Below, in pieces: positions 1-6,648 of a DNA stretch of 7,480 nt. Made by a program: the position numbers and the translations under genes. The stretch's first letter is position 1, and each line of letters starts with the position of its first letter. The stretch spans positions 1-7,480 of the forward strand of contig CANRHT010000095.1 in assembly GCA_947630465.1 (NCBI GenBank), written 5' to 3'. The stretch comes from an uncultured Pseudomonadaceae bacterium. GTDB lineage: Bacteria > Pseudomonadota > Gammaproteobacteria > Pseudomonadales > Pseudomonadaceae. The notes beneath the pieces are model-generated. The model did no database searches and was not told the DNA's origin. It saw nothing but the letters and a program-made list of their open reading frames with translations.

Positions 1-516
1 GAGTTATTGACCTGCAAGTGGGCGCCAATGTGGGTGGTTGATTTCCCCATGTTTGAAAGCAACGATGATGGCTCGCTCACCGCGATTCACCACCCGTTCA
101 CTGCACCAAAATGCTCACCTGAAGAGTTGCGCGCGAACCCAAGCACAGCGTTGTCACGTGCTTACGATATGGTGCTTAACGGTACTGAGTTGGGCGGTGG
201 TTCAATTCGTATTCACGATCGCACCATGCAGCAAACTGTATTTGAGATTCTTGGTATTGAAGCCGCTGAGCAGCAGGAGAAGTTTGGCTTCTTGCTGGAT
301 GCCCTCAAGTACGGTGCACCACCACACGGTGGCTTGGCCTTTGGTTTAGACCGTTTAGTAATGTTGATGACCGGCGCACAATCGATTCGTGAAGTGATTG
401 CCTTCCCGAAAACGCAAAGTGCCGCCTGTGTGATGACTCAAGCACCGGGTACAGTGGATAACACCGCATTACGCGATCTACATATCCGCTTGCGTGAGCA
501 GCCTAAGGCTGAGTAA
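1..516 (+). CDS. aspS: Aspartyl-tRNA synthetase, C-terminal part (5' end outside window)
   Basis: Class II aminoacyl-tRNA synthetase that charges tRNA-Asp (in some lineages also tRNA-Asn) in the cytoplasm. The reading frame is open from base 1 and gives 171 residues ending in TAA, about the last 30% of a roughly 590-aa bacterial AspRS. Visible landmarks, numbered from base 1, are WVVDFPMFE (11-19), the substrate/ATP-binding stretch [15 protein letters not shown] (60-74), and class II motif 3 [20 protein letters not shown] (106-125) with the ATP-binding Arg of GLDR. The family-typical tail [20 protein letters not shown] (130-149) follows. A TTG at base 7 can be read as a start but lies inside the catalytic domain, so the gene is simply cut by the window edge. 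Whether the enzyme is discriminating or non-discriminating cannot be judged because the anticodon-binding domain is missing. It is followed 93 nt later by yebC in the same direction, the usual order in pseudomonads. Confidence 0.97.
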   Translation, partial: ELLTCKWAPMWVVDFPMFESNDDGSLTAIHHPFTAPKCSPEELRANPSTALSRAYDMVLNGTELGGGSIRIHDRTMQQTVFEILGIEAAEQQEKFGFLLDALKYGAPPHGGLAFGLDRLVMLMTGAQSIREVIAFPKTQSAACVMTQAPGTVDNTALRDLHIRLREQPKAE

Positions 517-609
517 GTCGAATTAAAGTAACACTGCGCTGTGTGATTCGATGATGAGCATGGCGTAAAGTGTAGTGACTAGAGTACAGATATCGAAACG
601 GGAGTTGTT

Positions 610-1353
610 ATGGCTGGGCATTCGAAATGGGCGAACATTAAACACCGCAAAGAGCGTCAAGATAATAAACGCGGTAAGATTTTTACAAAATTGATTCGTG
701 AATTGACCGTTGCAGCCAAACAAGGCGGCGGTATTGCTGCTGATAACCCGCGTTTACGTTTAGCCGTCGATAAAGCACTGGGTGCGAATATGACCCGCGA
801 TACCATCGACCGTGCGATTGCTCGCGGTGTCGGTGCCGATGATGGCGATAACGTCGAAGAGTTGGTGTATGAGGGTTATGCACCCAATGGTGTGGCGGTC
901 TTTGTTGAAGCCATGACCGATAACCGCAATCGTACGGCGGCAGAAATTCGTCATGCCTTTAACAAGTATGGCGGCAATCTCGGTACTGACGGTTCGGTGG
1001 CGTATTTGTTTGAGCGCAAAGGTCAGATTTGTTACGCACCTGGCGTGGACGAAGAAGCGTTGATGGATGCGGCATTGGAATTGGGCGCGGATGATATTGC
1101 GATCAATGATGATGGTTCGGTTGAAGTGTTCACTACTTTTGCCGACTTTATCAGCGTTAATGAAGGCTTAAAAGCGGCAGGTTTTAGCGCTGAAGAAGCG
1201 GAAGTGACAATGATTCCAACCATGACGGCTGAGCTTGATTTAGATGGCGCAGAAAAAGTCATGCGTTTGATTGATGTGTTGGAAGATTTAGATGACGTAC
1301 AAAACGTCTACTCCAATGCTGAAATTCCTGACGAGGTGATGGCGCAACTCTAA
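610..1353 (+). CDS. yebC: YebC/PmpR family protein (ribosome-associated translation factor / transcriptional regulator)
   Basis: Complete 247-aa protein of the YebC/TACO1 family, very close to the usual bacterial length. The N-terminal signature [18 protein letters not shown] (1-18), followed by the [11 protein letters not shown] helix and AAKQGG, is diagnostic. The central [20 protein letters not shown] stretch and [18 protein letters not shown] (120-137 region) are also family hallmarks, and the C-terminus is acidic. Members were first described as DNA-binding regulators (PmpR of Pseudomonas, acting on quinolone signalling). More recent work on the family points to a role on the ribosome in relieving stalling at proline-rich sequences. 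Which role applies here cannot be told from sequence. The ATG is preceded by GGGAG (600-604) at 5-nt spacing, which supports this start. I see no convincing sigma-70 promoter in the 93-nt gap after aspS, so co-transcription with aspS is plausible. A strong terminator follows the stop codon. Confidence 0.95.
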   Translation: MAGHSKWANIKHRKERQDNKRGKIFTKLIRELTVAAKQGGGIAADNPRLRLAVDKALGANMTRDTIDRAIARGVGADDGDNVEELVYEGYAPNGVAVFVEAMTDNRNRTAAEIRHAFNKYGGNLGTDGSVAYLFERKGQICYAPGVDEEALMDAALELGADDIAINDDGSVEVFTTFADFISVNEGLKAAGFSAEEAEVTMIPTMTAELDLDGAEKVMRLIDVLEDLDDVQNVYSNAEIPDEVMAQL

Positions 1354-1372
1354 GCCTTAGCCGATGTGACAC

Positions 1373-1416
1373 AAAAAACCTCTGGCTGCTTGTGCTAACA
1401 GGCCCAGAGGTTTTTT
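1373..1416 (+). terminator. Rho-independent terminator after yebC
   Basis: A perfect 13-bp inverted repeat, AAAAAACCTCTGG (1373-1385) and CCAGAGGTTTTTT (1404-1416), brackets an 18-nt loop and ends in six T residues. The loop can itself fold weakly (CTG 1386-1388 with CAG 1399-1401). The stem begins about 20 nt after the yebC stop and lies between yebC and ruvC, which are often co-transcribed in related bacteria. It should therefore reduce or uncouple ruvC expression from the aspS-yebC transcript. The A-run on the left arm means it could also act on the opposite strand, but no gene there needs it. Confidence 0.88.
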
Positions 1417-1464
1417 ATTGCACAACGAATATTTCTGTTTTTAACAGCGTGAACGCGCTGATTG

Positions 1465-1469
1465 AAGGA
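1465..1469 (+). promoter_or_regulatory. Ribosome binding site deciding the ruvC start
   Basis: AAGGA lies 6 nt before the ATG at 1476. It favours that start over an upstream in-frame GTG at 1392, which falls inside the yebC terminator loop and would add 28 residues not typical of RuvC. Two small overlapping stems (CTGTT/AACAG at 1435-1447 and CAGCG/CGCTG at 1445-1460) sit just upstream. They cannot form together. Confidence 0.75.
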
Positions 1470-1475
1470 TGCACC

Positions 1476-2000
1476 ATGACGCTTATTTTAGGCATTGACC
1501 CCGGCTCACGTATCACCGGTTACGGTATTATTCGTGATACTGGGCGTGGCTGCGAATACGTGGCTTCCGGCTGTATCCGCACCGGTAGCGGCGAATTGCC
1601 GGAGCGCCTGAATGCGGTGTTTGCCGGGATCAGTCAGATTATTGAAACCTACCAGCCGACCACCATGGGGATTGAGCAAGTCTTTATGGCGCGCAATGCG
1701 GATTCGGCGCTAAAGCTTGGCCAAGCACGTGGTGCGGCGATTGTTGCCGGTGTGCAGGCACAATTGTCAGTCTCGGAATACAGCGCCACGCAAGTTAAAT
1801 CAGCGGTAGCGGGCAGTGGTCGCGCGGCGAAAGAGCAAGTGCAATTGATGGTGATGCACTTATTAAAGCTGACTAAAAAGCCACAAATTGATGCCTCAGA
1901 TGCCTTAGCTATTGCCATCTGCCACATGCACCATCAGCAAACCTTGAACGTGCATGGTTTGTCGGCGGCTAAGCTGCGTGGTGGACGTTTGTCAGTATAA
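1476..2000 (+). CDS. ruvC: Crossover junction endodeoxyribonuclease RuvC
   Basis: Holliday-junction resolvase that works as a dimer with the RuvAB branch-migration motor in recombinational repair. The protein is 174 aa, the normal length. All four acidic catalytic residues of the RNase H-like fold are visible: D8 in [10 protein letters not shown]67 in GIEQVF, and D139 and D142 in DASDALA. Other family hallmarks are [17 protein letters not shown] (72-88) and the [21 protein letters not shown] stretch (102-122). The start is set by the AAGGA site and by the standard N-terminus [10 protein letters not shown]. The gene is separated from yebC by a strong terminator, so it probably needs its own promoter or read-through; I found no clear sigma-70 promoter in 1417-1475. 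ruvA and ruvB, which usually follow directly, are absent. The next gene is clpB, 153 nt away, and no strong terminator is visible in between. Confidence 0.96.
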   Translation: MTLILGIDPGSRITGYGIIRDTGRGCEYVASGCIRTGSGELPERLNAVFAGISQIIETYQPTTMGIEQVFMARNADSALKLGQARGAAIVAGVQAQLSVSEYSATQVKSAVAGSGRAAKEQVQLMVMHLLKLTKKPQIDASDALAIAICHMHHQQTLNVHGLSAAKLRGGRLSV

Positions 2001-2053
2001 AAGGTGATAGCTAGCTAAAAAGTAAAGTACTTGCTATGAGTCAGGCCTAAGGC

Positions 2054-2082
2054 CTTGAACTTCTGCAAATATGCCTCATCTA
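2054..2082 (+). promoter_or_regulatory. Heat-shock (sigma-32/RpoH) promoter of clpB
   Basis: CTTGAAC (2054-2060) is followed after 13 nt by CCTCATCTA (2074-2082). The known gammaproteobacterial RpoH consensus is CTTGAAA, then about 11-16 nt, then CCCCATnTA, so each element differs from it at one base. Transcription would begin near 2089-2090, giving a leader of about 64 nt before the clpB ATG. clpB is a classical RpoH-regulon member, so motif, spacing and gene agree. The short palindrome AGGCC-TAA-GGCCT (2043-2055) overlaps the upstream edge of the -35 element. Confidence 0.82.
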
Positions 2083-2141
2083 TTAAGCAATGAATCGAGC
2101 GCTACAGCCACTTGGAGCTGACTGCTCGTTGTGAACTTGAT

Positions 2142-2146
2142 GAGGA
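2142..2146 (+). promoter_or_regulatory. Ribosome binding site deciding the clpB start
   Basis: GAGGA lies 7 nt upstream of the ATG at 2154. This places the start at [11 protein letters not shown], the standard ClpB N-terminus, and rejects an in-frame TTG at 2112 that would add 14 unrelated residues. Confidence 0.8.
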
Positions 2147-2153
2147 CTACATT

Positions 2154-4718
2154 ATGCGTATCGATCGCTTTACCAGCCAACTGCAGTTGGCCTTATCTGA
2201 TGCTCAGTCATTAGCGGTGGGACAAGACCACACCGCTATTGAGCCCCTACACTTATTTGTCGCATTACTGGATCAGCAGGGCGGTGCCATTCGTCCATTA
2301 CTGATGCAGGTGGGTTTTGATGTTAAAGCCCTGCGCGAGTCTTTAAATACAGGGCTTGAGCAGCTGGCTAAGTTGCAAAACCCTACCGGCGATATGAGCA
2401 TGTCGCAAGATTTAGCGCGCTTGCTCAATCAGGCTGATCGTTTGGCTCAGCAAAAAAACGACCAATATATTTCCAGCGAACTGGTGCTGCTGGCAGCGAT
2501 GGATGCCAATACCACACTGGGTAAAATCCTGCTGGCGCAAGGTGTCAGCCGTCAATCTTTAGAAAACGCCATTACCAACCTGCGTGGTGGTGACAATGTG
2601 GATGATCCTAATGCTGAGCAATCACGCCAAGCCTTGGATAAATACACCATTGATTTAACCAAGCGCGCTGAAGAAGGCAAGCTGGATCCGGTGATTGGCC
2701 GTGATGAAGAGATCCGTCGCACCATTCAAGTCTTGCAGCGCCGCACCAAAAACAACCCCGTGTTAATCGGTGAGCCGGGCGTGGGTAAAACCGCGATTGC
2801 TGAAGGTTTAGCGCAGCGCATTATCAACGGTGAAGTGCCGGATGGCTTAAAAAGTAAACGTCTGTTGTCGCTGGATATGGGCGCACTGATTGCTGGCGCT
2901 AAATACCGCGGTGAGTTTGAAGAGCGTCTGAAAAGCCTGCTCAATGAAGTGGCCAAGCAAGAAGGCCAAATCATTTTGTTTATTGATGAGCTGCACACCA
3001 TGGTTGGCGCCGGTAAAGGCGAGGGCGCAATGGATGCCGGTAATATGCTTAAGCCTGCCTTGGCACGCGGTGAATTACACTGCGTGGGGGCGACCACTTT
3101 GGATGAGTACCGCCAGTACATTGAAAAAGATGCCGCACTTGAGCGTCGCTTCCAGAAAGTACAGGTTGATGAGCCGACGGAAGAGGATACCATTGCCATC
3201 TTGCGTGGCCTGAAAGAGCGCTATGAAGTGCACCACGGGGTGATTATTACCGATGGCGCGATTATCGCGGCGGCTAAGTTGTCACACCGCTACATCACCG
3301 ATCGTCAACTGCCGGATAAAGCCATCGACTTGATTGATGAAGCGGCCAGTATGATCCGGATGGAAATTGATTCTAAGCCTGAGGCCTTGGATCGTTTAGA
3401 GCGCCGCTTGATTCAATTAAAAATTGAGCGTGAAGCACTGAAAAAAGAAGACGATGCCGCCACTATTAAGCGTTTGGAAAAGCTTAAAGAAGAAATTATT
3501 GAGCTCGAGCGTGAGTACGCCGATTTAGAAGAAATCTGGAAATCAGAAAAATCTGAAGTGCAAGGCTCAGCGCAACTGCAGCAGAAAATTGAGCAAGCCC
3601 GTCAAGAGATGGAGCTGGCGCGCCGTAAAGGTGATCTCAACCGTACCGCTGAGTTGCAATACGGTGTGATTCCAGATTTGGAACGCAGCCTAGAAATGGT
3701 TGATCAAAACAGTAAGGTCGTCAATCAGCTGTTGCGCACTAAAGTCACCGATGAAGAAATTGCCAATGTGGTCTCGAAGTGGACGGGTATTCCTGTGTCG
3801 AAAATGCTCGAAGGTGAGCGCGATAAATTACTGAAAATGGAAGACCTGTTGCACACCCGCGTGATTGGTCAAAATGAAGCGGTGACGGCGGTCTCTAATG
3901 CGGTGCGTCGCTCACGTGCAGGCTTATCGGATCCGGATCGCCCCAGTGGCTCATTCCTGTTTTTAGGCCCAACCGGTGTGGGTAAAACTGAGCTGTGTAA
4001 AGCACTGGCGGAGTTCTTGTTTGACACTGAAGATGCGTTGATTCGTATTGATATGTCGGAGTTTATGGAAAAACACTCAGTGGCACGCTTAATTGGTGCG
4101 CCGCCCGGTTATGTCGGTTACGAAGAGGGCGGTTACTTAACCGAAGCGGTACGCCGCAAGCCCTATTCTGTGGTGTTGATGGATGAAGTGGAGAAAGCCC
4201 ATCCTGATGTATTTAACGTACTGCTGCAGGTGCTGGATGATGGCCGTTTAACCGATAGCCAAGGCCGTACAGTTGATTTTCGTAACACCGTGATAGTGAT
4301 GACTTCCAACCTCGGCTCAGTGCAAATTCAGGAGTTGATGGGTGATCGTGAAGCCCAGCGTGCGGCGGTGATGGATGCGGTGGGCAGTCACTTCCGTCCT
4401 GAGTTTATCAACCGTATTGATGAGTTGGTGATCTTTGAGCCCTTGGGTGCTGAGCAGATTGCCGGTATTGCTGATATTCAGTTGGGTCGATTGCGTCAGC
4501 GTTTAACTGAGCGTGAATTGCGCTTTGAATTAACCCCGCAAGCTCTGGAGAAACTAGTGGCTGAAGGGTATGACCCGATCTATGGTGCGCGCCCACTCAA
4601 GCGGGCGATTCAGCGCTGGATTGAAAACCCGCTTGCGCAACAAATCCTTTCGGGTGAGTTTGAGCCGGGCAGCACCATTCATGCACAGGTGCAAGACGGT
4701 GAGATTGTGTTTAACTGA
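2154..4718 (+). CDS. clpB: ATP-dependent protein disaggregase ClpB (Hsp100)
   Basis: Hexameric AAA+ chaperone that threads aggregated proteins through its pore and works with DnaK/DnaJ/GrpE after heat stress. The protein is 854 aa, full length for the family. In order: Clp N-terminal domain (about 1-145); NBD1 with Walker A GEPGVGKT (206-213), pore loop around YRG (251-253), Walker B LFIDE (275-279) and arginine-finger region LERRF (329-333); and the long charged coiled-coil middle domain (about 405-525) that contacts DnaK and distinguishes ClpB from ClpA. The linker [10 protein letters not shown] (542-551) leads to NBD2 with Walker A GPTGVGKT (605-612), pore loop GYVGYEEGG (652-660), Walker B VVLMDE (673-678) and sensor-2 GARPLKR (811-817). 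No ClpP-binding loop is evident, as expected. All catalytic motifs are intact. It stands alone behind a heat-shock promoter and ends at a strong terminator, so it is probably monocistronic or loosely coupled to ruvC. Confidence 0.98.
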   Translation: MRIDRFTSQLQLALSDAQSLAVGQDHTAIEPLHLFVALLDQQGGAIRPLLMQVGFDVKALRESLNTGLEQLAKLQNPTGDMSMSQDLARLLNQADRLAQQKNDQYISSELVLLAAMDANTTLGKILLAQGVSRQSLENAITNLRGGDNVDDPNAEQSRQALDKYTIDLTKRAEEGKLDPVIGRDEEIRRTIQVLQRRTKNNPVLIGEPGVGKTAIAEGLAQRIINGEVPDGLKSKRLLSLDMGALIAGAKYRGEFEERLKSLLNEVAKQEGQIILFIDELHTMVGAGKGEGAMDAGNMLKPALARGELHCVGATTLDEYRQYIEKDAALERRFQKVQVDEPTEEDTIAILRGLKERYEVHHGVIITDGAIIAAAKLSHRYITDRQLPDKAIDLIDEAASMIRMEIDSKPEALDRLERRLIQLKIEREALKKEDDAATIKRLEKLKEEIIELEREYADLEEIWKSEKSEVQGSAQLQQKIEQARQEMELARRKGDLNRTAELQYGVIPDLERSLEMVDQNSKVVNQLLRTKVTDEEIANVVSKWTGIPVSKMLEGERDKLLKMEDLLHTRVIGQNEAVTAVSNAVRRSRAGLSDPDRPSGSFLFLGPTGVGKTELCKALAEFLFDTEDALIRIDMSEFMEKHSVARLIGAPPGYVGYEEGGYLTEAVRRKPYSVVLMDEVEKAHPDVFNVLLQVLDDGRLTDSQGRTVDFRNTVIVMTSNLGSVQIQELMGDREAQRAAVMDAVGSHFRPEFINRIDELVIFEPLGAEQIAGIADIQLGRLRQRLTERELRFELTPQALEKLVAEGYDPIYGARPLKRAIQRWIENPLAQQILSGEFEPGSTIHAQVQDGEIVFN
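2586..2600 (+). promoter_or_regulatory. Candidate internal translation start of clpB (GTG, codon 149)
   Basis: An in-frame GTG (2598-2600) encodes Val149 and is preceded by GGTGGTGA (2586-2593), a modest Shine-Dalgarno-like purine/GT stretch. E. coli ClpB makes a short isoform from an internal GTG at codon 149, lacking the N-terminal domain. Use of that start here would give a 706-aa protein starting in the linker before NBD1. Position and codon match; the Shine-Dalgarno match is weaker than ideal, and an out-of-frame ATG overlaps it (2596-2598). Confidence 0.5.
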
Positions 4719-4743
4719 GTTGAGCATTGATCTTGAGTGAAAT

Positions 4744-4774
4744 AAAAAACGCAGCTTAATTGCTGCGTTTTTTT
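4744..4774. terminator. Bidirectional intrinsic terminator between clpB and the convergent di-iron protein gene
   Basis: A 12-bp perfect stem, AAAAAACGCAGC (4744-4755) with GCTGCGTTTTTT (4762-4773), closes a 6-nt loop and is followed by one more T. Core CGCAGC/GCTGCG pairs are flanked by an A-run on one side and a T-run on the other, so RNA from either strand gets a U-tract. It begins 26 nt after the clpB stop and lies 41 nt beyond the stop of the minus-strand gene, so it serves both convergent genes. Confidence 0.92.
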
Positions 4775-4814
4775 ATGGCGCTCATTTATATGTGAGCTGC
4801 GATTCATCTGCTGC

Positions 4815-5600
4815 TTATTTGGGCTCGCGGTAGTTGTGTTGTTGCAGTAAATCAATACCGCATTCAAAACTTTCGACCCAATTTAAAAAGTCATTGACCA
4901 TTTCTTTACCCTTAAAAGGGCGGCCGTGCTGCGGCACAATCATTTCAACATCCATCTGGCGCACCATATTAGCCCACAGGTGCATCACTTTTTTACTGAC
5001 CATGTAGCGGCGGTGAAAGCCGGCCATGGATGGAATATGCTCAGTGAAATTGGTCACTGGCTGCGCATCATCCAACAAAGAAGCGCCCATATCGCCCGAA
5101 AATAAAATCTTACTCAAAGGGTCATACAGTTGAAAGTTACCTACCGAGTGCAAAAAGTGCGCTGGAATCGCTTTAAGACGGCTGCTACCTAAGGTGAAAG
5201 TGACACCCTCATCAGGCACAGCGACTACGCGTTCGCTGGTAGAAATACCGTGGTTGACCGTTAAGTAACCGGCGGTTAAGTGGGGTAAAAAACGCGCCCA
5301 CAGTTTTGACGTAATCACTTTGGCTTTAGTGTGTAGTAACCATTTATCTAAAGCCGCGATGATATCGGGATCTTGGTGTGAGGCAAAAATATAAGTTAAG
5401 TCTTTGAGGTTGATGCGCTTAGATAACTCTAAAGACAAGGGCGTATAAGTGAGATCGCCACCCGGATCAAGCAGTAAGGACTGATCGCCGTCGGTGATCA
5501 GAAATTGATTGGACTGTATACCATCGCCAGTCACCAGATCATCAAACATCAGGCACTGGTGGGTGCCATTATCAAATAAAACAATAGGATCGCGACGCAT
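4815..5600 (-). CDS. ODP-like oxygen-binding di-iron metallo-beta-lactamase-fold protein
   Basis: Soluble 261-aa protein with the metallo-beta-lactamase fold of the flavodiiron/ODP group, not a hydrolase-type sequence. The metal site is complete by pattern: H75, D77 and D79 in ASHQDPDI (73-80), H151 in AHFLHSVGN (147-155), D170 in ILFSGDMG (165-172) and H225 in VPQHGRPF (222-229). H151 rather than H148 is the likely ligand, because its distance to Y159 matches the flavodiiron LHWPD...Y pattern. Flavodiiron proteins use H-x-E-x-D at the first site; here it is H-x-D-x-D. No flavodoxin or rubredoxin domain is present, so it cannot be a complete NO/O2 reductase by itself. ODP of Treponema is a di-iron O2/Fe(II) sensor for chemotaxis; this family in pseudomonads is annotated as an oxygen-binding di-iron protein without a settled role. 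The ATG has an AGTGAG-like site 6 nt upstream, and an FNR/ANR-type box lies further upstream. No signal peptide or membrane segment. Confidence 0.85.
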   Translation of the reverse strand: MRRDPIVLFDNGTHQCLMFDDLVTGDGIQSNQFLITDGDQSLLLDPGGDLTYTPLSLELSKRINLKDLTYIFASHQDPDIIAALDKWLLHTKAKVITSKLWARFLPHLTAGYLTVNHGISTSERVVAVPDEGVTFTLGSSRLKAIPAHFLHSVGNFQLYDPLSKILFSGDMGASLLDDAQPVTNFTEHIPSMAGFHRRYMVSKKVMHLWANMVRQMDVEMIVPQHGRPFKGKEMVNDFLNWVESFECGIDLLQQHNYREPK

Positions 5601-5629
5601 AATACACTCACTTATGAGAACAGCCTGAG

Positions 5630-5670
5630 ACTATGCCAGTGCTACACCGGCTCTGCATGATTTATATCAA
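5630..5670 (-). promoter_or_regulatory. FNR/ANR-type anaerobic box and -10 element upstream of the di-iron protein gene
   Basis: On the minus strand, TTGAT-ATAA-ATCAT (5670 to 5657) matches the FNR/ANR consensus TTGAT-N4-ATCAA at 9 of 10 defined positions. A -10-like CATAGT lies 21 nt downstream (5635 to 5630). With a transcription start near 5623-5624 the box centre falls at about -40 to -41, the class II activator position. The leader would be about 23 nt and includes the ribosome binding site. The -10 is imperfect (4 of 6) and there is no good -35 element, as is usual for activator-dependent promoters. Confidence 0.68.
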
Positions 5671-5703
5671 CGCCTAGGCGATTGGTGCAAGGTCCAATCG
5701 TCT
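5671..5703. repeat. Palindrome CGCCTAGGCG overlapping an inverted repeat (7-8-7)
   Basis: CGCCTAGGCG (5671-5680) is a perfect 10-bp palindrome directly abutting the FNR-like box. Its right end starts a second inverted repeat, CGATTGG (5679-5685), 8-nt spacer, CCAATCG (5694-5700), extendable to A5676/T5703 with one G-T pair. It has no T-run, so it is not an intrinsic terminator. Its place just upstream of the anaerobic box suggests an operator for a second regulator, which is inference. Confidence 0.55.
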
Positions 5704-5747
5704 TAGCTGCAGTATGTTTGTGTGCGGTAATCGGCAGCTAAGTGCCG
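5702..5747. repeat. 9-bp inverted repeat with a competing internal hairpin
   Basis: CTTAGCTGC (5702-5710) is perfectly complementary to GCAGCTAAG (5734-5742) across a 23-nt spacer. A second stem, CGGCA (5732-5736) with TGCCG (5743-5747) and a 6-nt loop, uses part of the same right arm, so the two cannot coexist. There is no U-tract after either. Function is unknown; it may be a protein-binding site, or a structured RNA if the area is transcribed. Confidence 0.5.
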
Positions 5748-5886
5748 CTTGTGCCAGCCCCTACATTCTAAAAGCGCCAGAGTCGCCGTGTTTTTGTGAC
5801 GAGTACCGTTGTGTACTTTATATACAGCATTAGCCGCATAAGAAAAGCTGTTAAACTGCGCGTTTTTATTGCTTGAGTCTTGAGTT

Positions 5887-6603
5887 ATGCCACACGCAGT
5901 CGCCCGCTTGCGCGAGCAGCGGTTAGCCCGCAGTAACAAACCTTTCTTAGCCCGTGGCGCCTACTTGCAGCGCTGCGAGCGCTGTCGTGTGAGTGCGGCG
6001 TACTGCATGTGTGCCTGGCAACCTCAGGTCAGCGCCGATAGTGCTGTGTGTTTATTGATGTATGACGTTGAGCCGCTCAAGCCTACTAACACCGGCTGGC
6101 TGATTGCTGATGTGGTGCCTGAGACCTTTGCTTTTAGTTGGTCGCGCACAGAGGTTAACCCGGAAATTTTAGCGCTGTTAGCTGACCCGCAGTGGCAGCC
6201 CTATGTGGTGTTTCCTGAGGAGTACGTGGCTCTGGAGCGTGTGGTGCATGAGGTGCCGCATCAGGCCTTAGCTCGCACAGGTCAGCGGCCATTATTTATT
6301 GTGTTGGATGGCACTTGGACTGAAGCGCGGAAAATGTTTCGCAAATCCGCTTACTTGGCTGACTTGCCGGTGTTGAGTTTACAGCCCGAGGCTATTTCAC
6401 AATACCGATTACGCCGTTCGACCCGCGAAGAACACTTGTGTACTGCCGAAGTTACAGCCTTATGCTTGCATCTGGCTGCTGACACCACGGCGGCGTTAGC
6501 GCTGGAACAATGGTTTGCCCGTTTTAGCCGTCATTATCTAGCCGGACGTAAGCCGCCGTCAGTGGCAGAAAAAGAGGCGTTACGCACCGGCACTGCGCTC
6601 TAG
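5887..6603 (+). CDS. tapT: DTW-domain tRNA-uridine aminocarboxypropyltransferase (acp3U, TapT/YfiP type)
   Basis: Predicted SAM-dependent enzyme that transfers the 3-amino-3-carboxypropyl group to uridine (position 47 in E. coli tRNAs), giving acp3U. The protein is 238 aa, close to E. coli TapT (about 232). The N-terminus ARLREQRLARSNKPFLARG (5-23) resembles YfiP. Four cysteines, C30-x2-C33 and C40-x-C42, form the expected metal-binding knuckle. Next come LLMYDVEPLKPTNTG (56-70), the defining DGTWTEARKMFRKS (141-154) containing D-x-T/x-W, and YRLRRSTREEHLCTAE (173-188), then the C-terminal HYLAGRKPPS. The start at ATG 5887 fits the family N-terminus, but the Shine-Dalgarno is weak: GAG in the first of two tandem CTTGAGT copies (5872-5885), 9 nt upstream. 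It is divergent from the di-iron gene and convergent with the hemerythrin gene, so it is likely a single-gene unit. No membrane segment or signal peptide. Confidence 0.85.
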   Translation: MPHAVARLREQRLARSNKPFLARGAYLQRCERCRVSAAYCMCAWQPQVSADSAVCLLMYDVEPLKPTNTGWLIADVVPETFAFSWSRTEVNPEILALLADPQWQPYVVFPEEYVALERVVHEVPHQALARTGQRPLFIVLDGTWTEARKMFRKSAYLADLPVLSLQPEAISQYRLRRSTREEHLCTAEVTALCLHLAADTTAALALEQWFARFSRHYLAGRKPPSVAEKEALRTGTAL

Positions 6604-6610
6604 TTTTCAT

Positions 6611-6626
6611 CTGCGGCGCAGTTTTT
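6611..6626 (+). terminator. Weak intrinsic terminator after tapT
   Basis: CTGC (6611-6614), loop GGC, GCAG (6618-6621), then five T residues (6622-6626), beginning 8 nt after the tapT stop. The stem is only 4 bp, so efficiency is doubtful, but stem plus T-run in this position fits a terminator. Confidence 0.45.
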
Positions 6627-6628
6627 AA

Positions 6629-6647
6629 AGCGGTGTCTACAGCCGCT
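6629..6647 (-). terminator. Possible hairpin terminator after the hemerythrin gene
   Basis: AGCGG (6629-6633) pairs with CCGCT (6643-6647) around a 9-nt loop, immediately past the minus-strand stop codon. Read on the minus strand it is followed by TTT then A residues, so the U-tract is short. It is weak evidence for termination. Confidence 0.35.
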
Positions 6648-6648
6648 G

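Larger units (their letters stand above)
5601..5886. other. Divergent intergenic region between the di-iron protein gene and tapT (286 nt)
   Basis: The longest gene-free stretch in the window. It contains, from left to right, the di-iron gene leader and FNR-like promoter (to 5670), the inverted repeats at 5671-5747, a small AGTAC-cgttgt-GTACT stem (5802-5817), and a weak sigma-70-like pair for tapT: TTGTGA (5794-5799) and TTTATA (5817-5822), 17 nt apart, 4 of 6 matches each. Apparent reading frames here are short, lack family resemblance and overlap neighbours, so I call no gene. Confidence 0.5.

Noticed and set aside
7..9. TTG as a start of a short aspS-derived protein
   Set aside because: It is inside the catalytic domain of a gene cut by the window edge; the frame is open upstream to base 1.
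1392..1475. N-terminal extension of RuvC from an upstream GTG
   Set aside because: The GTG lies in the terminator loop, has no ribosome binding site, and the 28 extra residues are not part of the family; ATG 1476 has AAGGA at good spacing.
2007..2055. Terminator for ruvC
   Set aside because: ATAGC/GCTAT, AAGTA/TACTT and AGGCC/GGCCT stems are short and none is followed by a T-run.
2112..2153. N-terminal extension of ClpB from a TTG
   Set aside because: The standard ClpB N-terminus begins at 2154 with GAGGA upstream, and 854 aa is the normal length.
2726..3199. 157-codon open frame antisense to clpB
   Set aside because: It is low-complexity Ser/Pro/Ala-rich sequence mirroring the conserved NBD1 coding strand, with no recognisable domain. 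It is a shadow frame.
5811..5828. LexA/SOS-like box before tapT
   Set aside because: Only the right half (TATATACAG) fits CTG-N10-CAG; the left half reads TGT, so the site is not a real match.
5703..5939. 78-codon minus-strand frame in the divergent region
   Set aside because: It overlaps the start of tapT, shows no family resemblance and has no convincing ribosome binding site.
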